The notes beneath the pieces were generated by a model. The model saw nothing but the letters and a program-made list of their open reading frames with translations. It made no database searches and was not told the DNA's origin. This document shows positions 18,099 to 26,850 of a DNA stretch of 64,000 bases, in pieces; position 1 is the first letter of the stretch, and every line of letters starts with the position of its first letter. This stretch comes from CAYVBJ01 sp964449075 (GTDB taxonomy: Bacteria > Bacteroidota > Rhodothermia > Balneolales > Balneolaceae), in contig CAYVBJ010000011.1 in the NCBI GenBank assembly GCA_964449075.1, positions 1-64,000 on the forward strand, written 5' to 3'. A program made the translations under genes and the position numbers.

Positions 18099-19294
18099 AC
18101 GTCATTCTGGTTTTATTTTTTTTAATCTTTAGTGCTAGCCTGGCCCAGGCTCAGCAAAAAAAATCCTATGAAATTATTCCGGCTCCTGATCTTTGGTATA
18201 ATGATGTAGATGGTATTCGGGTGGGAGTTCAGCTGAAAGGGCAAGTGCCCGGAACCTTTGAAGATGGCCCCCACAGGATAGATGCAGGTGTTTGGCTCGG
18301 AACATGGATACCAAGTGATCCGGTGTCTTACTATTTTAATTACACGCAGCCTATTGAGTCCATATCAGATTTTGGAAGTGAGGGTAATGTGCAGGTAACA
18401 ACTCTTTTCCGGGCAGGATTTCACAGGCACGGTGTTTCTTTTACAAAACGCTGGCAGCAGGGTTTTAATGAACAGAACTATGTTGAAACGGGAATTTCAT
18501 ATCATTTAGAAAAAAGATTCAATCTTGAATACGCCCAATATCCCATATTATGGAGCGATGACTGGAATGGAATCTTGTCACCTTTCTTTTCATATCAAAA
18601 CGAGAACGGTCTCGGCAGAATTAACCTTGATTTTAAAGGTTCCATTCAGACACTGGACAACCCGTTTACTTCAGCTGTTATTGCGGCCAGCCAAACTATT
18701 CCGCTTGGGGAAATCCTTGGTTTTAAAGTGAGATTCTATGCCGGTGCATCTTCAAATAGTGCTGATCCGGAATACCTCTTCTCAAGGAGTTCTTCACGTC
18801 AAATTGAATGGATGGACAGCGGCTTTACACGTGCCAAAGGAACAATACCGATGTCATTTTTAAACGGGGGTAAATTTAATATAGCCGGCGGGGCAAACCT
18901 GAGAGGTTATTCAGGAAGTGATTTTCAATCTTTCGACAGAGAAGAGCCATTTCTTATAAATTCTATAGGTGCACTTAACACAGAATTTGACTATCCAAGC
19001 CCTCTTGGAAGAATGTTTAATAATATTCCGTTTTTAGGAGAATTTCTCTCTTTTCGGTCATATATGTTTTTTGATGCGGGAACTCCTTTGGGAATTACTG
19101 AAAATGAGATAGATAATACATTTGCAGATGGAGGCGGCGGGTTTGCTATTTCATTTAATGTCCCCGATTCTTCAGGAAAACCCAGAGGATTTGTGTTCCG
19201 TTACGAGATTCCGTTTTGGTTATCTGACCCGGGAGCAGAACAATCATTCAGATACAGAAGCTTGTTTGGTTTCGGTGCTGTTATTGCATTTTAA
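18077..19294 (+). CDS. Outer-membrane beta-barrel protein
   Basis: I use the GTG at 18077, which gives a clean Sec signal peptide (residues about 8-26, 'ILVLFFLIFSASLAQAQ') and overlaps the NUDIX gene by 22 bp. The mature 380 residues alternate polar and hydrophobic positions with many aromatic residues and short turns, as in a barrel, and the chain ends in '...FGAVIAF' with a terminal Phe for BAM recognition. 'NLRGYSGSDF' resembles the GRGF/RGY segment of Omp85/FadL-like barrels, so a surface-antigen (D15-like) barrel without POTRA domains is possible. Function unknown. Confidence 0.7.
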   Translation: MDHFNRLNVILVLFFLIFSASLAQAQQKKSYEIIPAPDLWYNDVDGIRVGVQLKGQVPGTFEDGPHRIDAGVWLGTWIPSDPVSYYFNYTQPIESISDFGSEGNVQVTTLFRAGFHRHGVSFTKRWQQGFNEQNYVETGISYHLEKRFNLEYAQYPILWSDDWNGILSPFFSYQNENGLGRINLDFKGSIQTLDNPFTSAVIAASQTIPLGEILGFKVRFYAGASSNSADPEYLFSRSSSRQIEWMDSGFTRAKGTIPMSFLNGGKFNIAGGANLRGYSGSDFQSFDREEPFLINSIGALNTEFDYPSPLGRMFNNIPFLGEFLSFRSYMFFDAGTPLGITENEIDNTFADGGGGFAISFNVPDSSGKPRGFVFRYEIPFWLSDPGAEQSFRYRSLFGFGAVIAF

Positions 19295-19297
19295 AAT

Positions 19298-21037
19298 ATG
19301 ATTAAAGCACTTTTCTTTAGCATTGGTTTGCTGATTCTTTTTTCCGCCTGCACAACTACAAAGTGGAGTGTAGCGGAAATGTACGGAATTGATGTAAATG
19401 CTGAACCGGAAATCACAGACCGGCGCAGATCATTACTGCTGGACAGAAAACCTACCATTCAGGATCCTTTCTTCAGACTTACTGCTGTTGATATTGTGGA
19501 AAAAACAATTCCACAACGTGTAAAAATGGAACGAACAGTACAAAAGTATCGACCTAAAATCGGTTTTATGATTTTCGCTGTTGCCGGATCTGCAATTACT
19601 TTTTATGCGGCTAATTCAGGTAATATTATAAATTCGCCAAGCTCAACGCAGAAAATTGGACTTAATTTGAGCGGCGGAATCCTGAGCATTCTTGCTTTTA
19701 CTAACATGAAGCCGGTAGGTGAGCCAATCAGAACCGGTGAAGAAAAGTTTATGCGTGTAAGCGGGTCAGTGACTATTCCTGACACTGTGAGAACAGATGC
19801 TGCCGAGGATGAAGATATCACTCTGTCAATCTCTTATAATGATACAACGCTTGTTAAAGAGAGAACACTGACATTAAGCGGGTCTTCTGTTGAAGTTGAC
19901 CTCTCAACAATATTTTCATCTCTGCAGATTTCCGGTTTGGATCCAGGCAATATGGATATAAAAGCTGATTTTCTGGATTCTGAATATTCATTTGACATAC
20001 CACTGAGTGAATTTTTAGCCCCGTTTATCGTAGTGAGGGAGAGTATGGTAAATCTCAGAAGCAGTCCGGAATATAATGATCTCAATATTTTTACTGAACT
20101 TGCTGAAGGAAGTGCTCTTCCTTTCATTGAGAAGCTGGACGGTTGGTACAAGGTTCGTTTTGGCGGCACAAATACGTATGTAACGGAGCAAAGCACAGCC
20201 GTGGAGTGGCGTGCAGCATCCGAAGGCATCAGCGCTGATGTTGTAACTCTCGGTGAAATACCTTTCGGTGATATTGATGTTGAGAATGCAATTCCTGTTG
20301 TCAAAAGAAATAATCCGGACGACAGGGCATTTGTTTTGAGCAACCACCAAAATAATGAATTAGGCGACAGGCAGTATCACAACAGGGATATCAGGTTATT
20401 TGAATCATACATGATGAGCAGCCTTATGATGAACACCGGGCAAATAACAGAATTTGAAAACCGCAGTAGTGACGCTGTATTAACCGAATTAAATTCGTTT
20501 AAGAATGACAGCCTCAATACGGTTTGGACATTCATAACAGGCTACGGAAAAATTAATGAAGGCAGTGAGGGTAAAGTTATAGACCTGATTCATCGTGACC
20601 CCCGGGGTAAAGAGAGCAGAATCAATCTCAATCAATACCTGAATGAACTGGCATCCATTTCACATGAAAGACTGATTATTCTTGTTGATATAAATTTTGT
20701 AAACCCGGAGATTGAAACAGGAACACAGTCACGCGGGGATATTGATGCGATGGAAAAGCTTGCGGAGAATATACTCAGTATTCAGCCGGAATCTGTACTG
20801 ATATTCAGTTCAAGGCCGAGTCAGACTTCCAGAGTCTATTCAGGAGGCGGGGATGATAATAAATATCATTCTGTATTTACCTATTATTGGGCTGAAGCGC
20901 TTCAGCAACGAAAAGTTCATGTATCTGAGCTCATCAGCCACATTCAGAATAATGTAGATTATACATCCCGCAGACTATTTGACAGGCCGCAGGAAATCCA
21001 GGTGTTTGGCAATTTGAGTATTGATCTCACAAGATAG
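19298..21037 (+). CDS. Lipoprotein with SH3 domain and inactive-looking caspase-like domain
   Basis: The 579-residue product has a lipobox 'LFSAC' with Cys18. Two short hydrophobic segments lie at about 88-107 and 120-136, a bacterial SH3 domain at about 246-304 ('NLRSSPEYNDLNIFTELAEG', 'GWYKVRFG'), and a region from about 343 to the end with the layout of peptidase C14. In place of the catalytic 'GHG' there is 'GYG' (415-417), and in place of 'DACxSG' there is 'VDINFVNP' (463-470), so both His and Cys are missing. The C-terminal 'HSVFTYYWAEAL' is well conserved. It is probably a pseudo-protease that binds or scaffolds in the periplasm. Tightly packed between the barrel gene (3-bp gap) and the EamA gene (TAGTG overlap). 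Confidence 0.72.
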   Translation: MIKALFFSIGLLILFSACTTTKWSVAEMYGIDVNAEPEITDRRRSLLLDRKPTIQDPFFRLTAVDIVEKTIPQRVKMERTVQKYRPKIGFMIFAVAGSAITFYAANSGNIINSPSSTQKIGLNLSGGILSILAFTNMKPVGEPIRTGEEKFMRVSGSVTIPDTVRTDAAEDEDITLSISYNDTTLVKERTLTLSGSSVEVDLSTIFSSLQISGLDPGNMDIKADFLDSEYSFDIPLSEFLAPFIVVRESMVNLRSSPEYNDLNIFTELAEGSALPFIEKLDGWYKVRFGGTNTYVTEQSTAVEWRAASEGISADVVTLGEIPFGDIDVENAIPVVKRNNPDDRAFVLSNHQNNELGDRQYHNRDIRLFESYMMSSLMMNTGQITEFENRSSDAVLTELNSFKNDSLNTVWTFITGYGKINEGSEGKVIDLIHRDPRGKESRINLNQYLNELASISHERLIILVDINFVNPEIETGTQSRGDIDAMEKLAENILSIQPESVLIFSSRPSQTSRVYSGGGDDNKYHSVFTYYWAEALQQRKVHVSELISHIQNNVDYTSRRLFDRPQEIQVFGNLSIDLTR

Positions 21038-21897
21038 TGCCGGGCTGGATATATATCGTTCTCAGTTCAGCTTGCTCGGTGCTTATTGCCCATCTGTTAA
21101 AAACTGTTGAATTCCGAAAGATCAATACACTTCGTGTGCTGACTGTAAATTATATTACAGCAACAGCTATAGCTTTTTATTCGGCATACGATAGTTTTGA
21201 AGTAATGTCTCCGGGTAAGATCTCAGCAGGATCAATCGGACTTGCTCTTATCGTTGGTATTTTTTTTATAACCAACTTTTTTATATACAGCAAATCGGTA
21301 TATCGCAATGGGGTGGGGGTCAGTATTTCAGCTATGAGAATATCACTGATAATTCCCGTGCTTTTATCAACTGTCTGGTATCTTGAATTACTGGATTTTC
21401 GTCAATGGTTTGGGGTATTTTTAGTTTTTATAGCTCTCTTTCTTCTCTTGCCTCATAAAAGAAGTTTTTTAAAGAAGCCATTCAATGCATCCTGGTTACT
21501 CCTGCTGCTTTTTCTCTGTACAGGATTTGGTGATGCATCTTTGAAAATATTTGAGTCCGAGTTTAAAAACATAATGGCTAAAGAGACGTTTATGGGTATG
21601 GTCTTCCTTGCTGCGATGATTTCCGGTTTTGTAGTAATTTCAATAAAAAAAATGTGGAATTTTAGCGGACAGGAAATATTTTTTGGTATTGTTATCGGTA
21701 TTCCAAATCTCTATTCATCCATTTTTTTAATTGACGCTTTACTGGTTATGAACGGAGCGGTGGTTTACACTGTGGTTAATATTCTTACAGTATTGGGAGG
21801 CACAGTATTAGGACTTTTAAGGTGGGGAGATGTGTTAACAAAAGCACAATGGACAGGTATATTTGTTACTTTACTTGCAATTATTTTACTGTTATAA
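21037..21897 (+). CDS. EamA/DMT-family transporter
   Basis: A 286-residue inner-membrane protein with about ten helices in two repeats of five, the drug/metabolite transporter layout. It starts at GTG 21037, sharing a base with the stop of the lipoprotein gene (TAGTG). The helix ends 'GTVLGLLRWGDVLTKAQWTG' is a typical second-repeat EamA ending, where a conserved acidic residue precedes 'xxQWxG'. Substrate unknown; relatives export amino acids, nucleotide sugars or nucleotides. Being in the ugd-uxs-NUDIX operon, nucleotide-sugar related export is conceivable but not shown. Confidence 0.85.
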   Translation: MPGWIYIVLSSACSVLIAHLLKTVEFRKINTLRVLTVNYITATAIAFYSAYDSFEVMSPGKISAGSIGLALIVGIFFITNFFIYSKSVYRNGVGVSISAMRISLIIPVLLSTVWYLELLDFRQWFGVFLVFIALFLLLPHKRSFLKKPFNASWLLLLLFLCTGFGDASLKIFESEFKNIMAKETFMGMVFLAAMISGFVVISIKKMWNFSGQEIFFGIVIGIPNLYSSIFLIDALLVMNGAVVYTVVNILTVLGGTVLGLLRWGDVLTKAQWTGIFVTLLAIILLL

Positions 21898-21922
21898 AAT
21901 TATTCAAAATAGATTACTGAGA

Positions 21923-22900
21923 ATGAAAAAAATAGTCGAAAAAGCCAGGCAGCTACAGCGCAAGATTATATTTCCTGAATCAGATGATGCCAGGGTTTTA
22001 AAAGCTGCAGCCTATATCCGGGAAAATGAAATAGCTGATCCTGTGTTGATTGGTGATCCCAATATTATTAAAAGAAAGTCTGCAGAAAACAAGATTTTTC
22101 TTCCCGACACCATTGAGATTAAAAACTGGGAAAAAGAACAACTGAAAAACAAATTACTGAACATAATCAGTAAAAACCTCGCCCATAAAAATCTTAAAGA
22201 TGATGAGCTGAAGTATCGTGCTTCTGATCCATTACATTATGCCGGGTTATTAACAGCAGCAGGAGTTGCTGATGGCGTTGTTGCAGGCTCTGTTGCCACT
22301 ACTGCCTCCGTAATCCGTTCGGCAATTGCTACTATTGGCTTAGCCCCGTCTTCATCTATTGTTTCAAGTATTTTCCTGATGGAGCTTACGGATGGAAGGA
22401 TCCTTACCTATGCTGACTGCGGAGTAGTTCCATATCCTGATTCAAACCAGCTTGCAACCATTGCCCTTGATTCCAGTGTTTCTCATAAAAAGCTGACAGG
22501 AGAGGAGCCTCGTGTAGCAATGCTGTCCTTTTCTACCAAAGGCAGCGCCAGACATGAACGAGTTGAATTGGTGCAAAATGCATGCGACATAACAGGGAAA
22601 TTAAAACCTGACTTAATACTGGATGGTGAACTGCAATTTGACGCAGCATTTGTGCCTGAAATTGCTGAAAAGAAAGCTCCGGAGTCACCGCTGAAAGGCA
22701 GAGCAAATGTATTTATCTTTCCAAACCTGGATGCAGCAAATATCTCATACAAAATTACTGAGCGCCTCGCGGGGGCAAAAGCAACCGGACCAATTCTGCA
22801 GGGCCTTGCAAAACCTTATATGGACCTCTCCCGGGGATGCAATTGGATGGATATCGTGAACGCCGCCTGCGTTGCATCTTTGCTTTCAGAAAGTGATTGA
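21923..22900 (+). CDS. pta: Phosphate acetyltransferase
   Basis: Interconverts acetyl-CoA and acetyl phosphate. The ATG at 21923 ('MKKIVEKARQLQRKIIFPES', about 325 aa) is chosen; the frame extends upstream into the EamA gene, but those residues are not family-like. Motifs: 'RASDPLHYAGLLTAAGVADG', 'AGSVATTASVIRSAI', 'YADCGVVPYPDSNQLA', 'FSTKGSARHERVE' and the C-terminal 'ILQGLAKPYMDLSRGC'. It is the short EutD/Pta type without the N-terminal DRTGG part. acetate kinase is not adjacent. A hairpin follows directly after the stop. Confidence 0.93.
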   Translation: MKKIVEKARQLQRKIIFPESDDARVLKAAAYIRENEIADPVLIGDPNIIKRKSAENKIFLPDTIEIKNWEKEQLKNKLLNIISKNLAHKNLKDDELKYRASDPLHYAGLLTAAGVADGVVAGSVATTASVIRSAIATIGLAPSSSIVSSIFLMELTDGRILTYADCGVVPYPDSNQLATIALDSSVSHKKLTGEEPRVAMLSFSTKGSARHERVELVQNACDITGKLKPDLILDGELQFDAAFVPEIAEKKAPESPLKGRANVFIFPNLDAANISYKITERLAGAKATGPILQGLAKPYMDLSRGCNWMDIVNAACVASLLSESD

Positions 22901-23284
22901 TTGAAATTCATCTATATGTTTATGATAAGGCAAGGCTATACCTTGAATAATAAATTTCAATTGGATGAATTTCTATAAATTAATGAAGTTTATACGAACA
23001 AAAGAAGCACATTAAAGACGGGGTACTCTTTAATTCGGAATCCCGAATCTATTGAAATCACTAAATTTCTTTTAAAAAAGCTTGTTAAGTAGTTATAAAG
23101 GCAGATTTAAACGAAATTTAAAACTCATATTCAGAGTTTTTAGTCGTTTTTCAGTCACTGTATTAATGCTTATATTAATTCATTCCAAATAAAAATAATT
23201 GAAAAAATCAATACGATTGGTTGAATTATTTTTATACCGGACACGTTCTCAAAATCAAAACAAATAATTTAAGGTAATCCTGAC
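22901..23284. promoter_or_regulatory. pta-sufB intergenic region with two dyads
   Basis: This 384-bp gap has no gene. GAAATTCATC at 22903-22912 can pair with GATGAATTTC at 22964-22973, enclosing a second hairpin CAAGG-CTATA-CCTTG at 22931-22945; it starts right behind the pta stop and has no T-run, so it is a 3' structure rather than a classic terminator. ATTCGG-AATC-CCGAAT at 23033-23048 is a perfect 6-4-6 dyad, a candidate operator for the suf genes. ATCAAT-ACG-ATTGGT at 23208-23222 is a weaker dyad. A confident -33/-7 promoter was not found. No iscR or sufR gene is in the window. Confidence 0.35.
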
Positions 23285-24727
23285 ATGAGCGAGACTAAAG
23301 CACTTGAATCGATGATTGGTGAAGAGTACAAGTATGGCTTCACTACCGACGTCGAATATGAAGATTTTCCAAAAGGATTAAACGAAGAGATTATCCGTTT
23401 CCTCTCCAAAAAGAAAAAAGAACCGGAGTGGATGACTGAATTTCGTTTGAAGGCATATCGAGGCTGGAAAGAGATGGAAGAACCAAGCTGGTTCAATGCC
23501 ACATACGAATCTCCTGATTTTGATAATGTTCAATACTACTCATCTCCCAAAGACAGGCCGGAAGTTGAGAGTCTTGATGATATCGATCCGAAAATTAAGG
23601 AGACATACGATAAACTGGGAATTCCGCTCGAAGAACAGAAAATGCTGTCGGGAGTTGCTGTTGATGCCGTATTCGACAGTGTATCCATATTTACGACTTT
23701 TAAGGAAAAACTGGCAGAAGCCGGTGTGATTTTTTGTTCAATATCAGAGGCAATTCAGAAGTATCCCGAGCTTGTAAAAAAATATATGGGCTCAGTTGTC
23801 CCCGCTCGTGATAATTTTTATGCAGCACTAAACTCTGCGGTATTTTCGGACGGTTCTTTTTGTTATGTTCCAAAAGATACCATCTGCCCGATGGAGCTTT
23901 CCACCTATTTCAGAATCAATAATATGGATTCCGGTCAGTTTGAAAGAACCCTCATTATTTGTGAAGAAAACAGCCATGTGAGTTATCTTGAAGGTTGTAC
24001 TGCACCCATGTATGATAAAAACCAATTGCACGCTGCTGTGGTTGAACTCGTGGCTCTCGAAAATGCTGAAATTAAATATTCTACTATTCAGAACTGGTAT
24101 TCCGGTGATGAAAATGGAAAAGGAGGCATTTTTAATTTTGTAACCAAACGGGGAATTTGTAAAGGGGATAATTCTAAAATTTCCTGGACTCAGCTTGAAA
24201 CTGGCTCGGCTGTTACACTGAAATATCCAAGCGTTATCCTGAAAGGGGACAATTCTATCGGAGAATTTTTCTCCGTAGCGGTTACCGGCCAGATGCAGCA
24301 GGCTGATACAGGAACTAAGATGATTCATCTTGGGAAAAACACCAAAAGTACAATCATATCCAAAGGTATTTCTGCCGGAAGATCAAACAACAGCTATCGG
24401 GGGGAAGTGAAGATCAGCAAGAAAGCTGACAACGCACGCAATTACTCTCAGTGTGATTCAATGTTGATCGGGCAGACGTGCGGAGCACATACTTTTCCAT
24501 ATATAGAGTCTTCAAATCCGACTGGCAAGATAGAGCATGAAGCTACAACATCCAGGGTTGGGGAAGATCAGATATTCTATCTTCAGCAGCGTGGCATTAG
24601 TGAAGATGATGCAATTTCGCTTATTGTGAACGGCTTCTGTAAAGAGGTGCTTAAGGAGCTTCCGATGGAGTTTGCTGTTGAAGCAAATAAACTACTTGAT
24701 ATAAAACTTGAAGGCAGCGTAGGCTGA
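23285..24727 (+). CDS. sufB: Fe-S cluster assembly protein SufB
   Basis: Scaffold subunit of the SufBCD complex on which iron-sulfur clusters are built. The 480 residues show the N-terminal 'DVEYEDFPKGLNEEIIRFLS', the beta-helix core, 'RGICKGDNSKISWTQLETGS', and the C-terminal 'ISEDDAISLIVNGFCKEVL' region with the conserved cysteine close to SufD-type residues. First gene of sufBCDS; spacing to sufC is 30 bp. Start ATG 23285 agrees with family length. Confidence 0.97.
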   Translation: MSETKALESMIGEEYKYGFTTDVEYEDFPKGLNEEIIRFLSKKKKEPEWMTEFRLKAYRGWKEMEEPSWFNATYESPDFDNVQYYSSPKDRPEVESLDDIDPKIKETYDKLGIPLEEQKMLSGVAVDAVFDSVSIFTTFKEKLAEAGVIFCSISEAIQKYPELVKKYMGSVVPARDNFYAALNSAVFSDGSFCYVPKDTICPMELSTYFRINNMDSGQFERTLIICEENSHVSYLEGCTAPMYDKNQLHAAVVELVALENAEIKYSTIQNWYSGDENGKGGIFNFVTKRGICKGDNSKISWTQLETGSAVTLKYPSVILKGDNSIGEFFSVAVTGQMQQADTGTKMIHLGKNTKSTIISKGISAGRSNNSYRGEVKISKKADNARNYSQCDSMLIGQTCGAHTFPYIESSNPTGKIEHEATTSRVGEDQIFYLQQRGISEDDAISLIVNGFCKEVLKELPMEFAVEANKLLDIKLEGSVG

Positions 24728-24757
24728 TTAACCGAAATTTAAAAATAATTACATACT

Positions 24758-25531
24758 GTGTTAGAGATTAAAGATTTACATGTAACGGTAGAAGGTGAAG
24801 ATATCACTATTTTGAAAGGCGTAAACCTCACTGTTAACAAGGGTGAAATCCATGCAATAATGGGCCCTAATGGAAGCGGCAAGAGTACGCTGTCTAAAGT
24901 GGTAGCCGGTCATCCTGAATACGAGGTTATCCAAGGCGATATACTGTACAACGGTGAAAGTATTCTTGAACTGGATCCTGATGAAAGGTCACATCTTGGA
25001 ATTTTTCTCGCATTTCAATACCCGGTTGAAGTACCCGGTGTTACGAACAACACACTGTTGCGCGAATCGTACAACACGATAGCAAAGTCCAGGGGACGCG
25101 AAGAACTCGACCCGCTTGAATTTGACGATTACATCCAGGATAAACTGGAACTCGTTGAGATGTCTCCGACATTTCTTTCACGCAGTGTAAATACAGGTTT
25201 TTCCGGTGGTGAAAAAAAGAGAAATGAGATATTTCAGATGGCAGTATTACAGCCATCACTATCGTTTTTAGATGAAACAGACTCCGGCCTTGATATCGAT
25301 GCACTGAAGATTGTGGCCAATGGTATTAATCAGCTGCACGGAAAGGATGACGCTGTTGTTCTTGTAACTCACTATCAGCGTATCCTGGACTATATTATTC
25401 CGGATTTTGTACACGTAATGATGGATGGAAAAATTATTAAATCGGGCGATAAAAGTCTTGCACTTGAGCTTGAGAAGCAGGGATATGAGTGGCTGGAAAA
25501 CTATGCAACTGTAAATGGTGAGGCAAAGTAA
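24758..25531 (+). CDS. sufC: Fe-S cluster assembly ATPase SufC
   Basis: Cytoplasmic ABC-type ATPase that drives conformational change in SufBD. Starts at GTG 24758 ('MLEIKDLHVTVEGEDITIL'). Walker A 'GPNGSGKST' around residues 36-44, signature 'FSGGEKKRNEI', Walker B plus catalytic acid 'LSFLDETDSGLDIDAL', H-loop 'VLVTHY'. The 'FSGGEKKRNE' form is specific to SufC. At 257 residues it is full length; its stop overlaps the sufD ATG as TAATG. Confidence 0.97.
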   Translation: MLEIKDLHVTVEGEDITILKGVNLTVNKGEIHAIMGPNGSGKSTLSKVVAGHPEYEVIQGDILYNGESILELDPDERSHLGIFLAFQYPVEVPGVTNNTLLRESYNTIAKSRGREELDPLEFDDYIQDKLELVEMSPTFLSRSVNTGFSGGEKKRNEIFQMAVLQPSLSFLDETDSGLDIDALKIVANGINQLHGKDDAVVLVTHYQRILDYIIPDFVHVMMDGKIIKSGDKSLALELEKQGYEWLENYATVNGEAK

Positions 25532-26850
25532 TGAAATCAGCTGTGGAAACATCAATTTTACACAAACTTGCAGATGATAATCTGGAATCAGTCCCGGGAA
25601 TTTTAAATGAAATCCGTCAAAATTCATTTCGGACATTACAAACGTCCAGGTTCCCTACAAGACGGGATGAGGACTGGCGATTTACGGATTTGAAACCAAT
25701 TACAAGGACGGACTTCACACATATTGAAGAAGCAGGTGTCAAATCACCGGGCGATTTGAGTGAATATTTCATCCCGGAATCAATAAACTCCAGGCTGGTT
25801 TTTGTGAATGGTGAATTCAGCAGCGAACACTCGTCGGTGGAGTCTCTTCCGGAGGGAGTAACCATTCAAAATCTTTATGATAATCTAAATGATGAAAGTG
25901 CAGCCCGGTATCTTAACCAGCTCGCAGACTATCCGGATGATATATTTGTTCCATTTAATGGTTTGCATTTTACGGATGGAGCCTACATACACATTGCCAA
26001 AGATGTGGATGCCGGTTCACCCATCCAGATTCTGAATATTTATACAGATGCGGAAAAACCTTTTATTGCAACCCCGAGAAGCTTAATTGTTGCTGAGCAA
26101 GGAGCAAAAGCAACTGTAATTGAAGAACACATCGGATTGGCGGATAACAGCTATATGACCATTCCGGTCGGTGAATTTAAACTGAAAAAGGGATCACATA
26201 TCCACCACGTACGAATTGTTCGTGACAGCATCAATGCAGTGCATGTTTCAAGACCGGTGTCGTACCTGGAAAAGGAAGCCGAGTATCACTCCTACACCAT
26301 TACACTGGGGGCAAGACTTTCAAGAAATGAGCCCAAGGTTATTATGGAAGATGAAGATGTCAAGTTTACGGTCGATGGACTCGTTTTAATTGATGGAGAC
26401 CAAATCGCGGATACACATTCTACCCTCGATCACCGTTACTCTTTTGCCGAGAGCCATCAGCTGCATAAAGTAGTTGTTAACGGCAGTGCCCATTCTATTT
26501 TTAATGGCAAAATTTTTGTGCAAAGAGATGCACAAAAAATTGATTCATTCCAGGAGAACAGGAATCTGCTCTTATCAACCGAAGGATTGGTAAATACGAA
26601 ACCGCAACTTGAAATTTTTGCTGACGATGTTCTCTGTTCTCATGGTGCTACTATCGGTCAGCTGGATCCAGAAGAGGTTTTCTATCTGCAGAGCCGTGGT
26701 ATGACCGAACAGAAAGCAAAAGAGGTGTTAACCTACGCTTTTGCACTTGAAACTATTGAAAACATTGAAGTGGAATCCGTCCATAAATTACTGATTGAGG
26801 AAGTTAAGAAATACACAGAAGCTAATAATGTTCCAAAAGTGACTGCATGA
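25531..26850 (+). CDS. sufD: Fe-S cluster assembly protein SufD
   Basis: Paralogue of SufB that completes the SufBC2D scaffold and is implicated in iron entry. The 439 residues begin with a helical N-terminal part ('RDEDWRFTDLKPI', a SufD hallmark), continue into the beta-helix, and end with 'EVFYLQSRGMTEQKAKEVLTYAFALE', given here in part. The conserved His of the SufBD interface lies in 'DVLCSHGATIGQLDPE'. Overlaps sufC by one base and sufS by four (ATGA). Confidence 0.96.
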   Translation: MKSAVETSILHKLADDNLESVPGILNEIRQNSFRTLQTSRFPTRRDEDWRFTDLKPITRTDFTHIEEAGVKSPGDLSEYFIPESINSRLVFVNGEFSSEHSSVESLPEGVTIQNLYDNLNDESAARYLNQLADYPDDIFVPFNGLHFTDGAYIHIAKDVDAGSPIQILNIYTDAEKPFIATPRSLIVAEQGAKATVIEEHIGLADNSYMTIPVGEFKLKKGSHIHHVRIVRDSINAVHVSRPVSYLEKEAEYHSYTITLGARLSRNEPKVIMEDEDVKFTVDGLVLIDGDQIADTHSTLDHRYSFAESHQLHKVVVNGSAHSIFNGKIFVQRDAQKIDSFQENRNLLLSTEGLVNTKPQLEIFADDVLCSHGATIGQLDPEEVFYLQSRGMTEQKAKEVLTYAFALETIENIEVESVHKLLIEEVKKYTEANNVPKVTA

